A stretch of 64,000 nucleotides of DNA from Methanoregulaceae archaeon (GCA_020850325.1 JADZEW010000026.1:248001-312000), one strand, 5' to 3'; positions 31,712 to 41,544 are shown, counted from the first letter of the stretch. Notes: a model not told the origin generated them from the letters alone. Numbers and translations: made by a program.

Positions 31712-34396
31712 CTACGGCAGCCAGCTCTTCTCGTAGCTCCACAACCGCTTCATGTATTGATCCCGTAGGCGCGTGAACTTCGACTCCAGCGCCACCGGGC
31801 GGCCACCGACGAACACGCCCACCACGTTGGTCGTCAGTTCGAATGGGTCACCGTCGGTGATCACCAGATTGCCGAGTTTGCCGGGCTGGATCGAGCCCAG
31901 CCGGTCGCCCACGCCCAGAATCTCCGCCGACCAGAGGGTCAGCGCCTTGATCGCATCTTCGGGGCTAAGCCCGTAGGCGCACGACTGGCCCACCCGCACG
32001 GGAAGGTTGAACGAACCCGAGTTGTCTTCCGACATGAACGCGAACTTCACGCCCGCCTTCGCCAGCAGGTGCGGCAAGGCAAAGGTCGTGTCGTACGGAT
32101 CCCAGTCGTTGGCCGGGCTATTTGACGACAGCGTGCTGCGTCCCGCGGGCTGGATGATGACCGGCATGTTCTCCTTCTTCAGCAGCTCCGCTTCCTTCCA
32201 CGCATCGGCCGCGCCGGCCAGCACAACCTTGAGGTTGTACTTCTTGGCGAACGCTACCGCGGCCCGAATCGAGGCCGCGCTTCGGACGCGCAGCAGCACC
32301 GGAGCCTTGCCCGTAACGTACGGGATCATCGCTTCCATGCCGAGGTCGATCTTGTCCTTCTTGGCCGCATAGTCGCTAGCGCGCTTGAAGAACGCTTCGA
32401 GATCGGCGGCCGAGCCGCCGCCTTGGCCACCGCCGCCGCCTTGGCCACCCTGCAGATCTTGGCTGTGGTCATGGCCGTCGTTGTCGTCGTGGTTGTGCTG
32501 TTGGCCCTGGATTGGCGGGTTGTACTCGCCTCCCAGCAACTGCTCGAAGGTGCAGCACGCGAGACTCGCGTCGAACGAGAAGCCGGTGCCCGCGCCCGGG
32601 AAGTTGACCACCAAGAACGTCTGATTCAGCGACTTGTGCTCGCCCGTCCACCCGAAGGTGTTGACCAGCGAAGCCTGCCCGGACACGGTGCCGCCCGTCG
32701 GACGCGATAGCGTCGAGAGGATGCCGCCCATTCGCGCCACCGGGAAGTGCTCGCTCTGAACCTGGATGGCCGTTTGGGCGATCAGGTCAGCCTGGAACGC
32801 ACCCAACTCGGCGTTGTCGTTCATCTGGCCGATCGGCGAGACTTCGGAGAGGCCCATCGACGTTCCCGCGTCGATGAATCCCGGATAGACGTGCATCCCG
32901 TTGGCATTGACGCGGGTTGCCCCGCTGGGAATCGCGATCCCCTTGCCGACCGCGGCGATCTTGCCGTTCTCGACAATGACCGTTCCGTCGACAATCGCCG
33001 GACCCGATACGGGGTGAACCGTCGCCCCGACGATCGCGTAGACGCGGGCTTCGGGGATGTTCAACGGAGCCGTCTTCTTGTTCGCGTCGAGCTTCGTCTT
33101 CAGCGTGCTCGATTTATCGAGACCAAACGCATCTCGCCGCTGGAAGTACACCTCGCCCTCGATCAGGGTCGTCGATGCTCGCGCATAAACGCTCAAGGGG
33201 TGGCCGTCCCAGATGACGATGTCGCCATCCTTGCCGACTTCAAGGCTGCCCACGCGATGATCGATGCCCAGCTGCTTGGCGGGGTTGATCGTCAGCGTGG
33301 CCATGGCCTGATCTTCTGATAAGCCGCCGTAGCGCATGGTCTTCGCGCCGTCGATGGCGATGCTCGGCATGCCGCTGACGCCGTCGGTGTTGATCGAGAC
33401 ATTGACGCCCGCCGCCGTGCAGATCGCGGCGTTGAACGGAATCGCGTCGTAGCCTTCGATCTTGAACGACCAATTGTCGACAAACATAGACACACCGACT
33501 CCTGCCTTCGCGAGTTCCGGAGCAATCTTGTACGCCTCGAGCGCGTGCTGCATGGCGCCGATCTTGAAGCCGAACTCCTGGCTCAGACGAACCATCATGA
33601 GCATCTCGTCGGCGCGGTAGCTGTGGCACTGCACCCAGATCTTGCCGCGGAGGATGTCGGCCAGGGTTTCCAGCCGAAGGTCCTTCCGAGGCGGATCGCC
33701 CTTCTTACCGCCCTTTTCGAAAGCATCCCACTCGGCCATGTAGGACTTGGCCTCGGTGAAGCCACGGCGGTAGACGGCCTGGACACCCATGCGGGTGCGC
33801 GGGAAGCGATTGCTGGTGGTCGAACCAGAGCGCGTGACGTTCTCGCCGAGCGCGAACTTGATCATCCGAGGAGCATCGGCAATCGGCATTTCTTCGACCG
33901 GGCGCTGATACTTGAACTTGATGACCGTGCTTTGGCCGCCGACCGCGTTGGCGCTGCCGTGCAGGGCCATGCCGGTAGTCTCGCCGCCGGCCAGCGCCTG
34001 CCACACATTCTTGGTGCTGGAATCCAGCACGTCGAAGATGCGCACATCGGCGGTGATGCTGTCGCTACCTTCGTTGGTGGCGAGAATGCCGCGGTGTACG
34101 TGGCCATCGACGATGCCCGGCGTGATCACTCTGCCCGTCGCGTCGATCACTTGGACTCCCGCCGGCGCGCCGACGTTGGCCCCAATCGCGGTGATCTTGC
34201 CCTTGCGGATCAGAATGTCGCCGCGCTCGATCGTGCCTTTGGTGACGGTGAGAATCCGTCCGCCACGAATGAGGACATCGCCGCCCGTCTTGATCGTCGG
34301 GCGGCGCATCGCCTCGGTCTCAAAGGGGAGCGTTTGGGTTACGCCGGTGGCCGCTCCGACCAGCACCAGCGCCATCAGCGTCAATCGTCGCTTCAC
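31712..34396 (-). CDS. Exported tandem amidohydrolase-like protein
   Basis: 894 residues from GTG 34396, which overlaps the preceding stop as GTGA; a signal peptide follows. The first amidohydrolase unit (about residues 40-445) keeps metal ligands: HVH at 99-101, CHSYRADE, QHALEAYK and NTDGVSG. The second unit begins VYPGFIDAGTSMGL and has lost HxH, so it is probably structural. Between its parts is a loop QHNHDDNDGHDHSQ plus a Gly/Gln-rich run, a likely metal-binding loop. Substrate unknown; related proteins are annotated as imidazolonepropionase-like. It is paired with the gene at 34393-35643. Confidence 0.85.
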   Translation of the reverse strand: MKRRLTLMALVLVGAATGVTQTLPFETEAMRRPTIKTGGDVLIRGGRILTVTKGTIERGDILIRKGKITAIGANVGAPAGVQVIDATGRVITPGIVDGHVHRGILATNEGSDSITADVRIFDVLDSSTKNVWQALAGGETTGMALHGSANAVGGQSTVIKFKYQRPVEEMPIADAPRMIKFALGENVTRSGSTTSNRFPRTRMGVQAVYRRGFTEAKSYMAEWDAFEKGGKKGDPPRKDLRLETLADILRGKIWVQCHSYRADEMLMMVRLSQEFGFKIGAMQHALEAYKIAPELAKAGVGVSMFVDNWSFKIEGYDAIPFNAAICTAAGVNVSINTDGVSGMPSIAIDGAKTMRYGGLSEDQAMATLTINPAKQLGIDHRVGSLEVGKDGDIVIWDGHPLSVYARASTTLIEGEVYFQRRDAFGLDKSSTLKTKLDANKKTAPLNIPEARVYAIVGATVHPVSGPAIVDGTVIVENGKIAAVGKGIAIPSGATRVNANGMHVYPGFIDAGTSMGLSEVSPIGQMNDNAELGAFQADLIAQTAIQVQSEHFPVARMGGILSTLSRPTGGTVSGQASLVNTFGWTGEHKSLNQTFLVVNFPGAGTGFSFDASLACCTFEQLLGGEYNPPIQGQQHNHDDNDGHDHSQDLQGGQGGGGGQGGGSAADLEAFFKRASDYAAKKDKIDLGMEAMIPYVTGKAPVLLRVRSAASIRAAVAFAKKYNLKVVLAGAADAWKEAELLKKENMPVIIQPAGRSTLSSNSPANDWDPYDTTFALPHLLAKAGVKFAFMSEDNSGSFNLPVRVGQSCAYGLSPEDAIKALTLWSAEILGVGDRLGSIQPGKLGNLVITDGDPFELTTNVVGVFVGGRPVALESKFTRLRDQYMKRLWSYEKSWLP

Positions 34397-35643
34397 TTCG
34401 TCACCTCGGTCTTCGTTCCGTTCACCACAATCCACTTCACCTTCGAATCCGCCTTCGCGAAGTCACCGGTCAACACCACTAAGTTGGCGACCTTCCCAGC
34501 CGCGAGGGCTCCGGCATCCGTCAGGCCGAAGATCTCCGCCGGCGTTACCGTCATCGCGCGAAGAGCATCCTCGCGCTTGACGCCCAGCGTGATCAGCGCC
34601 CGCACGTTGTCCAGGTACTTCGCCATGCCGTCGCTCTCCGAGCTGAACGCCACCGGGACGCCCGCCTCGATCATCTTTACGATGTTCTGAGAGCGAACTC
34701 GCCAGTTCTCGCGGCGCTCTTCAAGCACTTCCTTGGGCGGACCGTCATTCGCGGGGGTAACGCCAGGCTCGACGCCCGTCGAAATGCCCGCAAGCACGGG
34801 GATCTTCGCTTTGGCCAGTTGATCGGCGCGCTTCTGCCCCTCTCGTCCGCTGGCGATAATCACCTTGAATCCAAACTCCTCACCCAGGCGGAGGGCTCGC
34901 AGAATCTCGACGTCGGTGTCGGCAAACACGACCGCCGGCTGCTGACCCTTAAGCAGCGGCACCAGCGCATCGAGGTCCGCGTCTTTGGTTGGGCTCGCCA
35001 ACTGGGACTGGCGCTGGGCATCGTAGAGGGTCTGCCGCAGAAGCGAAATCACACCCATTAGGCTGCCCGGGAATCCTTGGCCAGAGCCTGATCGGAAGGA
35101 AATCTCCATGCCAAACTCCTTGCCGGTGAGCTTGTCGCCTTCGACGATCGGCGCGATGGCTCCACTACCGCGCACGGTAGCTCCACCCGGGAAAAACACG
35201 GCCATCGTGACGCCGTTCACCCGCGCATCGCCGACGTATGCGGAGAAGTTCAGCGAGTCGACCGCCTTAACCTGGGCGCGGATGCCCTTGCGGTTGCCCG
35301 CCCACATCGTCGCCGGAGCGGTCAGCGTCGCCGGAGGCGGAGTCGCCGCCGCTGGCGCATCGGGGAGCTTCAGCCCCCTCGTCGTATAGGCATCGATGAA
35401 ACCCGGATAGACCGTCATGCCCGTGGCATCGACCGACTCCGTTCCCGCCGGCGCGTTGACGGATTCGCCAAGCGCCTCGATCCGATCACCCTTGACATAG
35501 ACCGACCCCTTCTCGATCACCTTGCCATCGCCCAGTTCAATCCGGGCATTGATGATAACAAAGTCAGCGTGGGCGAGCGATGCCACCGCAAAGGCCATCA
35601 TCAGGCCTGCGGTGCGCACCCACCGTGTGCGTAAACCCTTCAT
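34393..35643 (-). CDS. Exported amidohydrolase-like protein lacking HxH
   Basis: 416 residues from ATG 35643, with TTGAGGGG 10 nt upstream as a ribosome-binding site. Signal peptide up to ASLAHA. Composite-domain amidohydrolase fold (VIINARIELGDGKVIEKGSVYVKGDRIEALGESV ... VYPGFIDAYTTRG), but the position of the HxH metal ligands reads DAYTT. It resembles the second half of its neighbour, so the two genes together look like a heteromeric or scaffold arrangement. Catalytic activity is doubtful. Confidence 0.82.
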   Translation of the reverse strand: MKGLRTRWVRTAGLMMAFAVASLAHADFVIINARIELGDGKVIEKGSVYVKGDRIEALGESVNAPAGTESVDATGMTVYPGFIDAYTTRGLKLPDAPAAATPPPATLTAPATMWAGNRKGIRAQVKAVDSLNFSAYVGDARVNGVTMAVFFPGGATVRGSGAIAPIVEGDKLTGKEFGMEISFRSGSGQGFPGSLMGVISLLRQTLYDAQRQSQLASPTKDADLDALVPLLKGQQPAVVFADTDVEILRALRLGEEFGFKVIIASGREGQKRADQLAKAKIPVLAGISTGVEPGVTPANDGPPKEVLEERRENWRVRSQNIVKMIEAGVPVAFSSESDGMAKYLDNVRALITLGVKREDALRAMTVTPAEIFGLTDAGALAAGKVANLVVLTGDFAKADSKVKWIVVNGTKTEVTK

Positions 35644-35692
35644 TCGTGAGAACCCCTCAAGCGCAGATGCGCCTAACCGCGTTTCTACCGGA

Positions 35693-36580
35693 TTATCTGC
35701 GTTCCGTGTTCCACTCTTGGTCCTGAGCGGTGTAGTCGTCGTAACCGACGGTCGCGTAGAGTTCCTGACGCGTGCGCATCCGATCCATCCACCCGGCTTG
35801 GGTACCCGTGGCGAGCAAGTCGGCATAGAACTCCTCGATCGCCTTGAGCATGACCCTCAACGCGGTCACCGGGAAAATCACCATCTGGTAGCCGAGTTCT
35901 TCGAATCGCCCCGCAGAGATGAGTGGCGTCTTGCCGAACTCGGTCATGTTGGCGAGCAACGGCACGCTGACGCCCTTGCGGAACGCGGCAAACTCCTCTT
36001 CCGAGACCAGACCCTCAGGGAAGATCGCGTCGGCCCCCGCATCGACGTACCGCTTGGCGCGCTCGATTGCGGCGTCGAGTCCCTCGACACCACGCGCGTC
36101 CGTGCGAGCGATGATCACAAACTCCGAGTTGCGCTTGGCGTCCGACGCGGCACGGAGCTTGCCCGCCATTTGCTCGGCGGGGATCACGTCTTTGCCGTCG
36201 AGGTGCCCGCATCGTTTGGGGCTCACCTGATCCTCGAGGTGTATTCCAGCCAGCCCAGCCCGCTCCATTTCGATCACCGTGCGCACCACGTTCCACGCTT
36301 CGCCGAAACCGGTGTCGGCGTCGCAGATGATGGGCACGGGTGCGGCTTGGCATGCCTGAGCAGCGACGCCGGACATCTCGTTCAGCGTGGTCAGCGCGAT
36401 ATCGGGCACGCCGAGGAGGTTGTTAGTGATCGCCCCGCCACTGAGATAGACCGCCTTGGCCCCTTGTCGATAAGCTGCCCTTGCCGAGAGCGCGCTGAAG
36501 GCCCCCGGCATCACGACGATGCCTTCGGCCATGAGGCGACGAAGCTCGGCACCAGGGTTTGCGGAAGGGGCTTGGATCAT
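35693..36580 (-). CDS. prpB: Isocitrate lyase/PEP mutase family, probably methylisocitrate lyase
   Basis: 295 residues from ATG 36580. ADTGFGEAWNVVRTV metal-binding segment, HLEDQVSPKRCGHLDGKDV with the KRCGH catalytic loop. This matches PrpB (2-methylisocitrate to pyruvate and succinate); oxaloacetate decarboxylase or PEP hydrolase are relatives. No prpC or prpD is nearby. -10 box TATCCT (36592-36587) is 6 nt before the start. Divergent from proline dehydrogenase. Confidence 0.88.
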   Translation of the reverse strand: MIQAPSANPGAELRRLMAEGIVVMPGAFSALSARAAYRQGAKAVYLSGGAITNNLLGVPDIALTTLNEMSGVAAQACQAAPVPIICDADTGFGEAWNVVRTVIEMERAGLAGIHLEDQVSPKRCGHLDGKDVIPAEQMAGKLRAASDAKRNSEFVIIARTDARGVEGLDAAIERAKRYVDAGADAIFPEGLVSEEEFAAFRKGVSVPLLANMTEFGKTPLISAGRFEELGYQMVIFPVTALRVMLKAIEEFYADLLATGTQAGWMDRMRTRQELYATVGYDDYTAQDQEWNTERR

Positions 36581-36609
36581 GGGTTTAGGATAGCCCAGCG
36601 GCGGTTCGG

Positions 36610-36615
36610 TACACT
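36610..36615 (+). promoter_or_regulatory. -10 box (TACACT) of proline dehydrogenase gene
   Basis: 7 nt before ATG 36623, no Shine-Dalgarno sequence; the divergent prpB -10 lies only 18 bp away. Confidence 0.5.
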
Positions 36616-36622
36616 CGCACCG

Positions 36623-37543
36623 ATGCTGGCGCGCTCGCTCATCCTTCGCACTTCGGCAATGAAGCCGGTCGAGAAGTTGGTCCGTAACTCCTTCATGTTC
36701 CGCGGGTTGGTGAAGCGATTCATCGCCGGGGACAACCTCGATCAGGCGCTTGTGGTCGCCGAGGACTTGGTCGCTCGCGGCTTTCACACATCGCTGGACT
36801 ATTTGGGCGAGAACACCAAGACCGAAGCCGAGGCCCTCGCCGCCAAGGCCACCTATATTCAGATGCTGCAGCGCATCGCCGCCAGCCCCTGCGCGCCGCG
36901 GACGAACATCTCGATCAAGCTCACCCAATGCGGCCTCGATCTAGGCGACGATTACGCGGTCGAGAACTACCGGGAAGTGCTGCGCGAGGCAGAGAAGCTC
37001 GGCAACTTCGTCCGGGTGGATATGGAGGCTTCGGATTACACCGAGCGGACCATTCAGATCATGGGCCGCGTGTGGGAAGACCATAAGAATACAGGAACGG
37101 TGCTCCAAACCTATCTTTATCGCACACCCGATGATGTGGAGTTGATGATCCGTCTGGGCATGCGAACCCGCCTGGTGAAGGGCGCGTATCTGGAGCCGGC
37201 GACCGTGGCCCATCCCGAGAAGTCGAAGGTGGACGATGCTTACATCACGCTGGGCAAGCGGATGCTCGAAGCCGCCAACTACCCCGCCTTCGCCACCCAG
37301 GACGAGAAGATCATCTCCGCGCTGACCGTGCACGCTCAGGAGCAAGGCATCTCGCAGGACAAGTTCGAGTTCCAGATGCTGTACGGTATCCGCCGCGATC
37401 TGCAAGATCGGCTGAAAGATCAAGGCTACAACGTGAGGGTGTACATCCCGTTTGGGGACATGTGGTACCCCTACTTCACTCGTCGCCTCGCCGAGCGCCC
37501 GGCGAATGCGCTGTTCATCGCGAAGTCGCTATTCAAGGGCTGA
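36623..37543 (+). CDS. Proline dehydrogenase
   Basis: 306 residues from ATG 36623. Monofunctional FAD enzyme of the PutA catalytic domain type: ISIKLTQCGLDLG, VRVDMEASDYTERTI, LVKGAYLEP, FATQDEKI, FEFQMLYGIRRDLQDRL, and VYIPFGDMWYPYFTRRLAERPAN (the YxxRRxxER substrate helix). Oxidises proline to pyrroline-5-carboxylate. A long frame extends upstream to 35522 but overlaps prpB and is not coding. Confidence 0.95.
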   Translation: MLARSLILRTSAMKPVEKLVRNSFMFRGLVKRFIAGDNLDQALVVAEDLVARGFHTSLDYLGENTKTEAEALAAKATYIQMLQRIAASPCAPRTNISIKLTQCGLDLGDDYAVENYREVLREAEKLGNFVRVDMEASDYTERTIQIMGRVWEDHKNTGTVLQTYLYRTPDDVELMIRLGMRTRLVKGAYLEPATVAHPEKSKVDDAYITLGKRMLEAANYPAFATQDEKIISALTVHAQEQGISQDKFEFQMLYGIRRDLQDRLKDQGYNVRVYIPFGDMWYPYFTRRLAERPANALFIAKSLFKG

Positions 37544-37612
37544 AGGACCAGCCGAGTGCGTCACAAACCGGCATCCGACCTACACGGTGCCCGCCGACAT
37601 TCATAATGAGTC

Positions 37613-38476
37613 GTGTTCTTCTCGGGTCGGTCCAAACAGCTGCCCTTTCTGAGCGACTACCTGCAAGAGGTGGCGAAGCGCGAGAATGTCGATCAACGTC
37701 GCCTAGGTTTTGCAGGGGCGATCATCGGTGTGACCGCGGGGTTGATGGGTGCCGCTTTCGGTGCCTTAGCGGGTACGGGTGTTATCCAGTTCGGCGTGAC
37801 GAACATTGCAGTTTGGATGGGGTTGAACCTGCTGACCCTCGCCGGGTTCGGCGCCTTCTATCTCAGCGAGCGGAAGCGCCGTGTCGACGCGCTCCCCAAC
37901 AAGGACGTATTCCGAGATGCCAAGCCCTTTATCAACGAGTTGAACGGATCGCTCCAGCGACGCCGCCTTCACCGTGAGCTCTCGCCCACCGCCGGAGCCC
38001 TCCTTGAAGAAGCCGCACGGAACTGGCGGCGCGTCATCAGTGCGCTGGCGACCCCCTTCTGGACCGATCCCGAGCTCCCCGAGCACTGGAAGAGCATTCG
38101 CGACCATGCGTTCCAGAGCGCCGATCGCGCCATGCTCGAACTGTTGCTCCTCCTGAAGTCCTGCTATCAGCCAAACGCCGGCCCGCAGGGCTGGCAGTCG
38201 GTGGTGATCGATGTGGTGGAGCAGTTCGGAGGCACCGTGAACATCACTCGCGGCGAGGATCTCTTGCCGGTCACATTCGATGAGGCGACGGAGACGGTGA
38301 CGATGTTGTCCCACCTCGCCGACGAGGTCGAGTCGGCATCGAAGGAGTTGATCGCATCGGGCGTTGGGCAGGAAGATCACCTGCGATCGCGGCTGGCGAT
38401 GACCCAGACCCTCAATGAACTCCGCATGGTCCGCGAGGCCGAGCAGGAGCTCGAGCAGAACACCCTCGGCGAATGA
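37613..38476 (+). CDS. Hypothetical membrane protein
   Basis: 287 residues from GTG 37613, with CATAAT 5 nt upstream. Two transmembrane helices near residues 33-55 and 62-83 form a hairpin with a soluble helical C-terminal domain of ~200 residues. I do not recognise a domain. Its stop overlaps prmC by 4 nt, so the two are one transcript; that association may be only of convenience. Confidence 0.75.
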   Translation: MFFSGRSKQLPFLSDYLQEVAKRENVDQRRLGFAGAIIGVTAGLMGAAFGALAGTGVIQFGVTNIAVWMGLNLLTLAGFGAFYLSERKRRVDALPNKDVFRDAKPFINELNGSLQRRRLHRELSPTAGALLEEAARNWRRVISALATPFWTDPELPEHWKSIRDHAFQSADRAMLELLLLLKSCYQPNAGPQGWQSVVIDVVEQFGGTVNITRGEDLLPVTFDEATETVTMLSHLADEVESASKELIASGVGQEDHLRSRLAMTQTLNELRMVREAEQELEQNTLGE

Positions 38477-39294
38477 CCCTTTCAAAGTGGTTGCGACAGG
38501 CGACGGCGGCGCTGGCCGAGGCGGGCATCGAATCGCCAGCCCTGGAGTCGCAGGTTTTAGCGGCTCACGCCTTTCAAGTAGATCGAACCCAGGTGCTCGT
38601 CCACGGCGAGTGGCCGGTTCCCGAAGCCCTCGAAACGCTCCTGCAGCGCCGTCTGGCCCGGGAGCCCCTAGCCTATCTAACGGGTCAACGTGAGTTCTTC
38701 GGACATCGCTTCGCGGTCGGGCCGGGAGTGTTGATCCCTCGCCAAGAGACCGAGACGCTGGTGGAGGCCGCGCTGGCTCTGGAGCTGCCGGCGCACGCTC
38801 GGGTCCTTGATGTCGGTACCGGGTCGGGTTGCATCGCAATTTCGCTGGCGCACGCTCGTCCTTCGTGGGCCGTGAGTGCCTTGGACATCTCTCTTGTTGC
38901 CGTCGCGTACGCTCGACGGAACGCGACGAACTTGGGCGTGTCGATCGATGTTCTGGAGGGGGATGCACTGGATGGTGCCTTGGCGAGTGTCCGATTTGAT
39001 CTCATCGTTTCGAACCCTCCCTACGTTGGGGACGACGATTATCTGCCGCCCGAGGTGCGTCACCACGAGCCTCCGCAAGCGCTGTTTGCCGGTGAGGATG
39101 GCCTAGATTTCTATCGGCGGTTGGCGACTCATGGCCTTGCTTGGCTTGAGCCTCGTGGCTGGATGCTGCTTGAGGTGGGTGATACCCAAGCGAATGCCGT
39201 CGAGCGACTGTTGGCCGAGGCGGGTTGGCAGGTCCATCCTGCGACGTGCGACTTGAGCGGCATCGCGCGGGTTGTGCGGGCTCAGGGTCCGTAG
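38473..39294 (+). CDS. prmC: Release factor glutamine methyltransferase
   Basis: 273 residues. N-terminal helical domain, PRQETETLVEAAL, DVGTGSGCIAISLA (SAM loop), LDISLVAVAYARRN, and IVSNPPYV, the NPPY motif that binds the target glutamine. Methylates the GGQ glutamine of RF1 and RF2. Its end overlaps the convergent DUF2752 gene by 13 nt. Confidence 0.96.
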   Translation: MTLSKWLRQATAALAEAGIESPALESQVLAAHAFQVDRTQVLVHGEWPVPEALETLLQRRLAREPLAYLTGQREFFGHRFAVGPGVLIPRQETETLVEAALALELPAHARVLDVGTGSGCIAISLAHARPSWAVSALDISLVAVAYARRNATNLGVSIDVLEGDALDGALASVRFDLIVSNPPYVGDDDYLPPEVRHHEPPQALFAGEDGLDFYRRLATHGLAWLEPRGWMLLEVGDTQANAVERLLAEAGWQVHPATCDLSGIARVVRAQGP

Positions 39295-39722
39295 TTGGTA
39301 ACGAGCAGGAAGCGAAGGCCGCCGTACAGCAGGAAGCTAGCGACCAAGATGCCGAGCGCCCAATTGAATCCCCGCGTGTCCGTGACGAACCTGATCTTGC
39401 GCGCATAGGTCACACCGCACACCAAGGCCGAGACCGTGAACAACGAGTAGAGGAACGGGCCAAATGCGTTGGCGCGAAAGGCGGTGAGGAACTGTCCGTG
39501 GACGGTTGCGGTGAAGCTGGTGGTGAGCCCGCAACCTGGACAGGGCCGGCCCAGCATGGACGCCGAAGCGCACGGGGCGAGACCCAGTTGCGTATGGGTG
39601 CCGTGCCCAGCGGGGCTGGGCGTTAAGTAGAATCCCACGACCGTGACCCCTAGCCAGAAGAGGAACCAGACGAGTTGGCCGGAGAGCGGTTTGCGGCTGG
39701 AAACGGGCTCGAAGCGGAACAT
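39282..39722 (-). CDS. DUF2752 membrane protein
   Basis: 146 residues from ATG 39722. Transmembrane helices near 17-33, ~85-105 and 115-135; CPGCGLTTSF between the first two is the DUF2752 signature. Function unknown. It follows truB after 2 nt. Confidence 0.88.
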   Translation of the reverse strand: MFRFEPVSSRKPLSGQLVWFLFWLGVTVVGFYLTPSPAGHGTHTQLGLAPCASASMLGRPCPGCGLTTSFTATVHGQFLTAFRANAFGPFLYSLFTVSALVCGVTYARKIRFVTDTRGFNWALGILVASFLLYGGLRFLLVTNYGP

Positions 39723-39724
39723 CG

Positions 39725-40591
39725 TCAGTCTCCGCCGCCTAGGACGGGGATCACGCACTCCGGCTGCAGTTCCTGTCCTTGGATACGAGCCATGCCGATC
39801 ACATCGCCGTCGGGACCCACCAACCCGCACACCAACCCGGCCGGCGGTCGAGAGAAACCTATCGCTTGGCCGTGGCGGATCGCGTCGGCCTGTCGGTGGG
39901 TGATTTCGACCAACGGAACTGGGGGCAGGGCTTCGACCAGAGGTCGAAGATCTCCGGGTTCAACTTCCTCGAGCGTGACCGCGTCCTCGACTGCAAACTT
40001 GCCCACCCGCGTTCGGCGTAGAGCACTCAAGTGTGCTCCGCACCCAAGTCGCTGGCCAAGATCGTGTGCCCATGTCCTCATGTAGGTCCCACCTGAACAC
40101 ACGACGCGGACGTCTACTTCGTTGCCGGTCTGGGCCAAGAGTTCCGCTTCGCTGATGAAGACCGTACGATGTTCTCGCTCGACCTCCTCGCCGCGGCGGG
40201 CATAAACATAAAGTGGCTTACCTTCTTTCTTTACCGCGCTGTAGAGCGGCGGCAACTGCTGAATCGAGCCCTTGAACTCTGCGAGTACCTCGGCGATCTC
40301 GGACATCAGGTCGCTGGGAACCGGCTTTTCGGCGACGACATCACCCTCGGCGTCTTGCGTGGTGGTTTCGACGCCGAAGCGGATCGTCCCCACGTACTCT
40401 TTGGGTTCGAGGGGCAGATATTGGAGGAACCGGGTTGCCGGCCCGACCGCGACCACGAGCAGACCGGTCGCCAGTGGATCGAGGGTGCCCGCATGGCCAA
40501 TCCGCCGGGTCTGGAACTTACGGCGAAGCCGGGCGATCACATCGTGAGACGTGATCCCCAACGGCTTGTCGATTAAGACGACGCCAAGCAT
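39725..40591 (-). CDS. truB: tRNA pseudouridine-55 synthase
   Basis: 288 residues. GVVLIDKPLGITSHDVIARLRRKF and GHAGTLDPLATGLLVVAVG with the catalytic Asp; EYVGTIRFGVETTTQDAEGD; C-terminal PUA-like tail. Makes pseudouridine in the T loop. Overlaps nrnA by 19 nt, part of the common nrnA-truB pairing near translation genes. Confidence 0.97.
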   Translation of the reverse strand: MLGVVLIDKPLGITSHDVIARLRRKFQTRRIGHAGTLDPLATGLLVVAVGPATRFLQYLPLEPKEYVGTIRFGVETTTQDAEGDVVAEKPVPSDLMSEIAEVLAEFKGSIQQLPPLYSAVKKEGKPLYVYARRGEEVEREHRTVFISEAELLAQTGNEVDVRVVCSGGTYMRTWAHDLGQRLGCGAHLSALRRTRVGKFAVEDAVTLEEVEPGDLRPLVEALPPVPLVEITHRQADAIRHGQAIGFSRPPAGLVCGLVGPDGDVIGMARIQGQELQPECVIPVLGGGD

Positions 40592-41544
40592 GCGCGCAAT
40601 CGGGGGAGCACCAGCTCCAACGCCTCCTCGATTTCGGCTTCAAACGAACACCCAGCGGCGTTCTTGTGTCCACCGCCGCCGATTTCTCGGGCGACCGCGG
40701 CCACGTCGTGGTCGCCGCGTGAGCGTAGCGAAACGCGCACCCGGCCTGGCTTGGGCTCCCGGAAGATCGCCGCAATCTCGACCGTGCGGATGGAGAGTAG
40801 CTCGTTGACGAATCCCTCGGTGTCGACGTCCTCGGCCCCGGTGTGCAGGAAGTCTTGGAAGTCGAGCACGCCATAGCAGAGGCGGTCGTCAATCTCGAGG
40901 GTCATCCGCTCCAAGAGGTAGCCGAGCAGGCGCGCACTTGAGAGCGGTTTACGCTGGAACACCTCTTCGCTAATGCGGTTGATGTTGCCGCCGGCTTCAA
41001 CGAGGCGAGCGGCCACGCTCAGGGCCTCGGCGGTGGTGTTTCGAAAGCGGAAACTGCCGGTGTCGGTGACCACGCCAGTGAGCAAGCAAGTCGCCATCTC
41101 CGGCGTCATCTCGACGTCCATCGCCTCGAATAGCCGAGCGATGATCACGGCCGTCGCCGGGGCGTGGGTATCCACGATGCGCACATCGCCGGGAGCCTCG
41201 TGGGGCACATGGTGGTCGATCACGACCAGTCTCGGCAGTTCCGCGAAGTTCGGAGCGAGCGAGCCCAGCCTTTCGAGGCTGTCCAGGTCCACGATGATGC
41301 CGAGATCGTGCTTTCGACTCGGAGTCTGGCGAATCTTGCCGACCCCCGGCAGGAACTGCAGATTGAAGGGCGGAGCGTGGTGGCAAACCACCTCGTGAGC
41401 GATGCCCTCCTGACCCAAGAAGTAGGCCATACCCAGCGCGCATCCGAGGGCGTCGCCGTCCGGATTGAGGTGGGTGCCGATGAGCACCGAGGTGGCCCCG
41501 CTGATCTCCCGTCGGAACGCCTCGACAAGCTCTGGGGCAAGCAC
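40573..41544 (-). CDS. nrnA: DHH-family oligoribonuclease / pAp phosphatase
   Basis: 323 residues from GTG 41544, preceded by GGAGG at good spacing. HLNPDGDALGC (first metal site), VIDHHVPHEA (DHH), and DHHA1 C-terminus with GGGGHKNAAGC. Degrades nano-RNA and dephosphorylates pAp. Confidence 0.94.
   Translation of the reverse strand: MLAPELVEAFRREISGATSVLIGTHLNPDGDALGCALGMAYFLGQEGIAHEVVCHHAPPFNLQFLPGVGKIRQTPSRKHDLGIIVDLDSLERLGSLAPNFAELPRLVVIDHHVPHEAPGDVRIVDTHAPATAVIIARLFEAMDVEMTPEMATCLLTGVVTDTGSFRFRNTTAEALSVAARLVEAGGNINRISEEVFQRKPLSSARLLGYLLERMTLEIDDRLCYGVLDFQDFLHTGAEDVDTEGFVNELLSIRTVEIAAIFREPKPGRVRVSLRSRGDHDVAAVAREIGGGGHKNAAGCSFEAEIEEALELVLPRLRACLASS

Noticed and set aside
31712-31760. Terminator with T-run for the amidohydrolase operon
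   Set aside because: The strong hairpin at 31664-31701 has no T-run in the right direction, so I list it only as a repeat.
35522-36622. Upstream extension of the proline dehydrogenase frame
   Set aside because: It lies antisense to prpB; the enzyme N-terminus and a TACACT box place the start at 36623.
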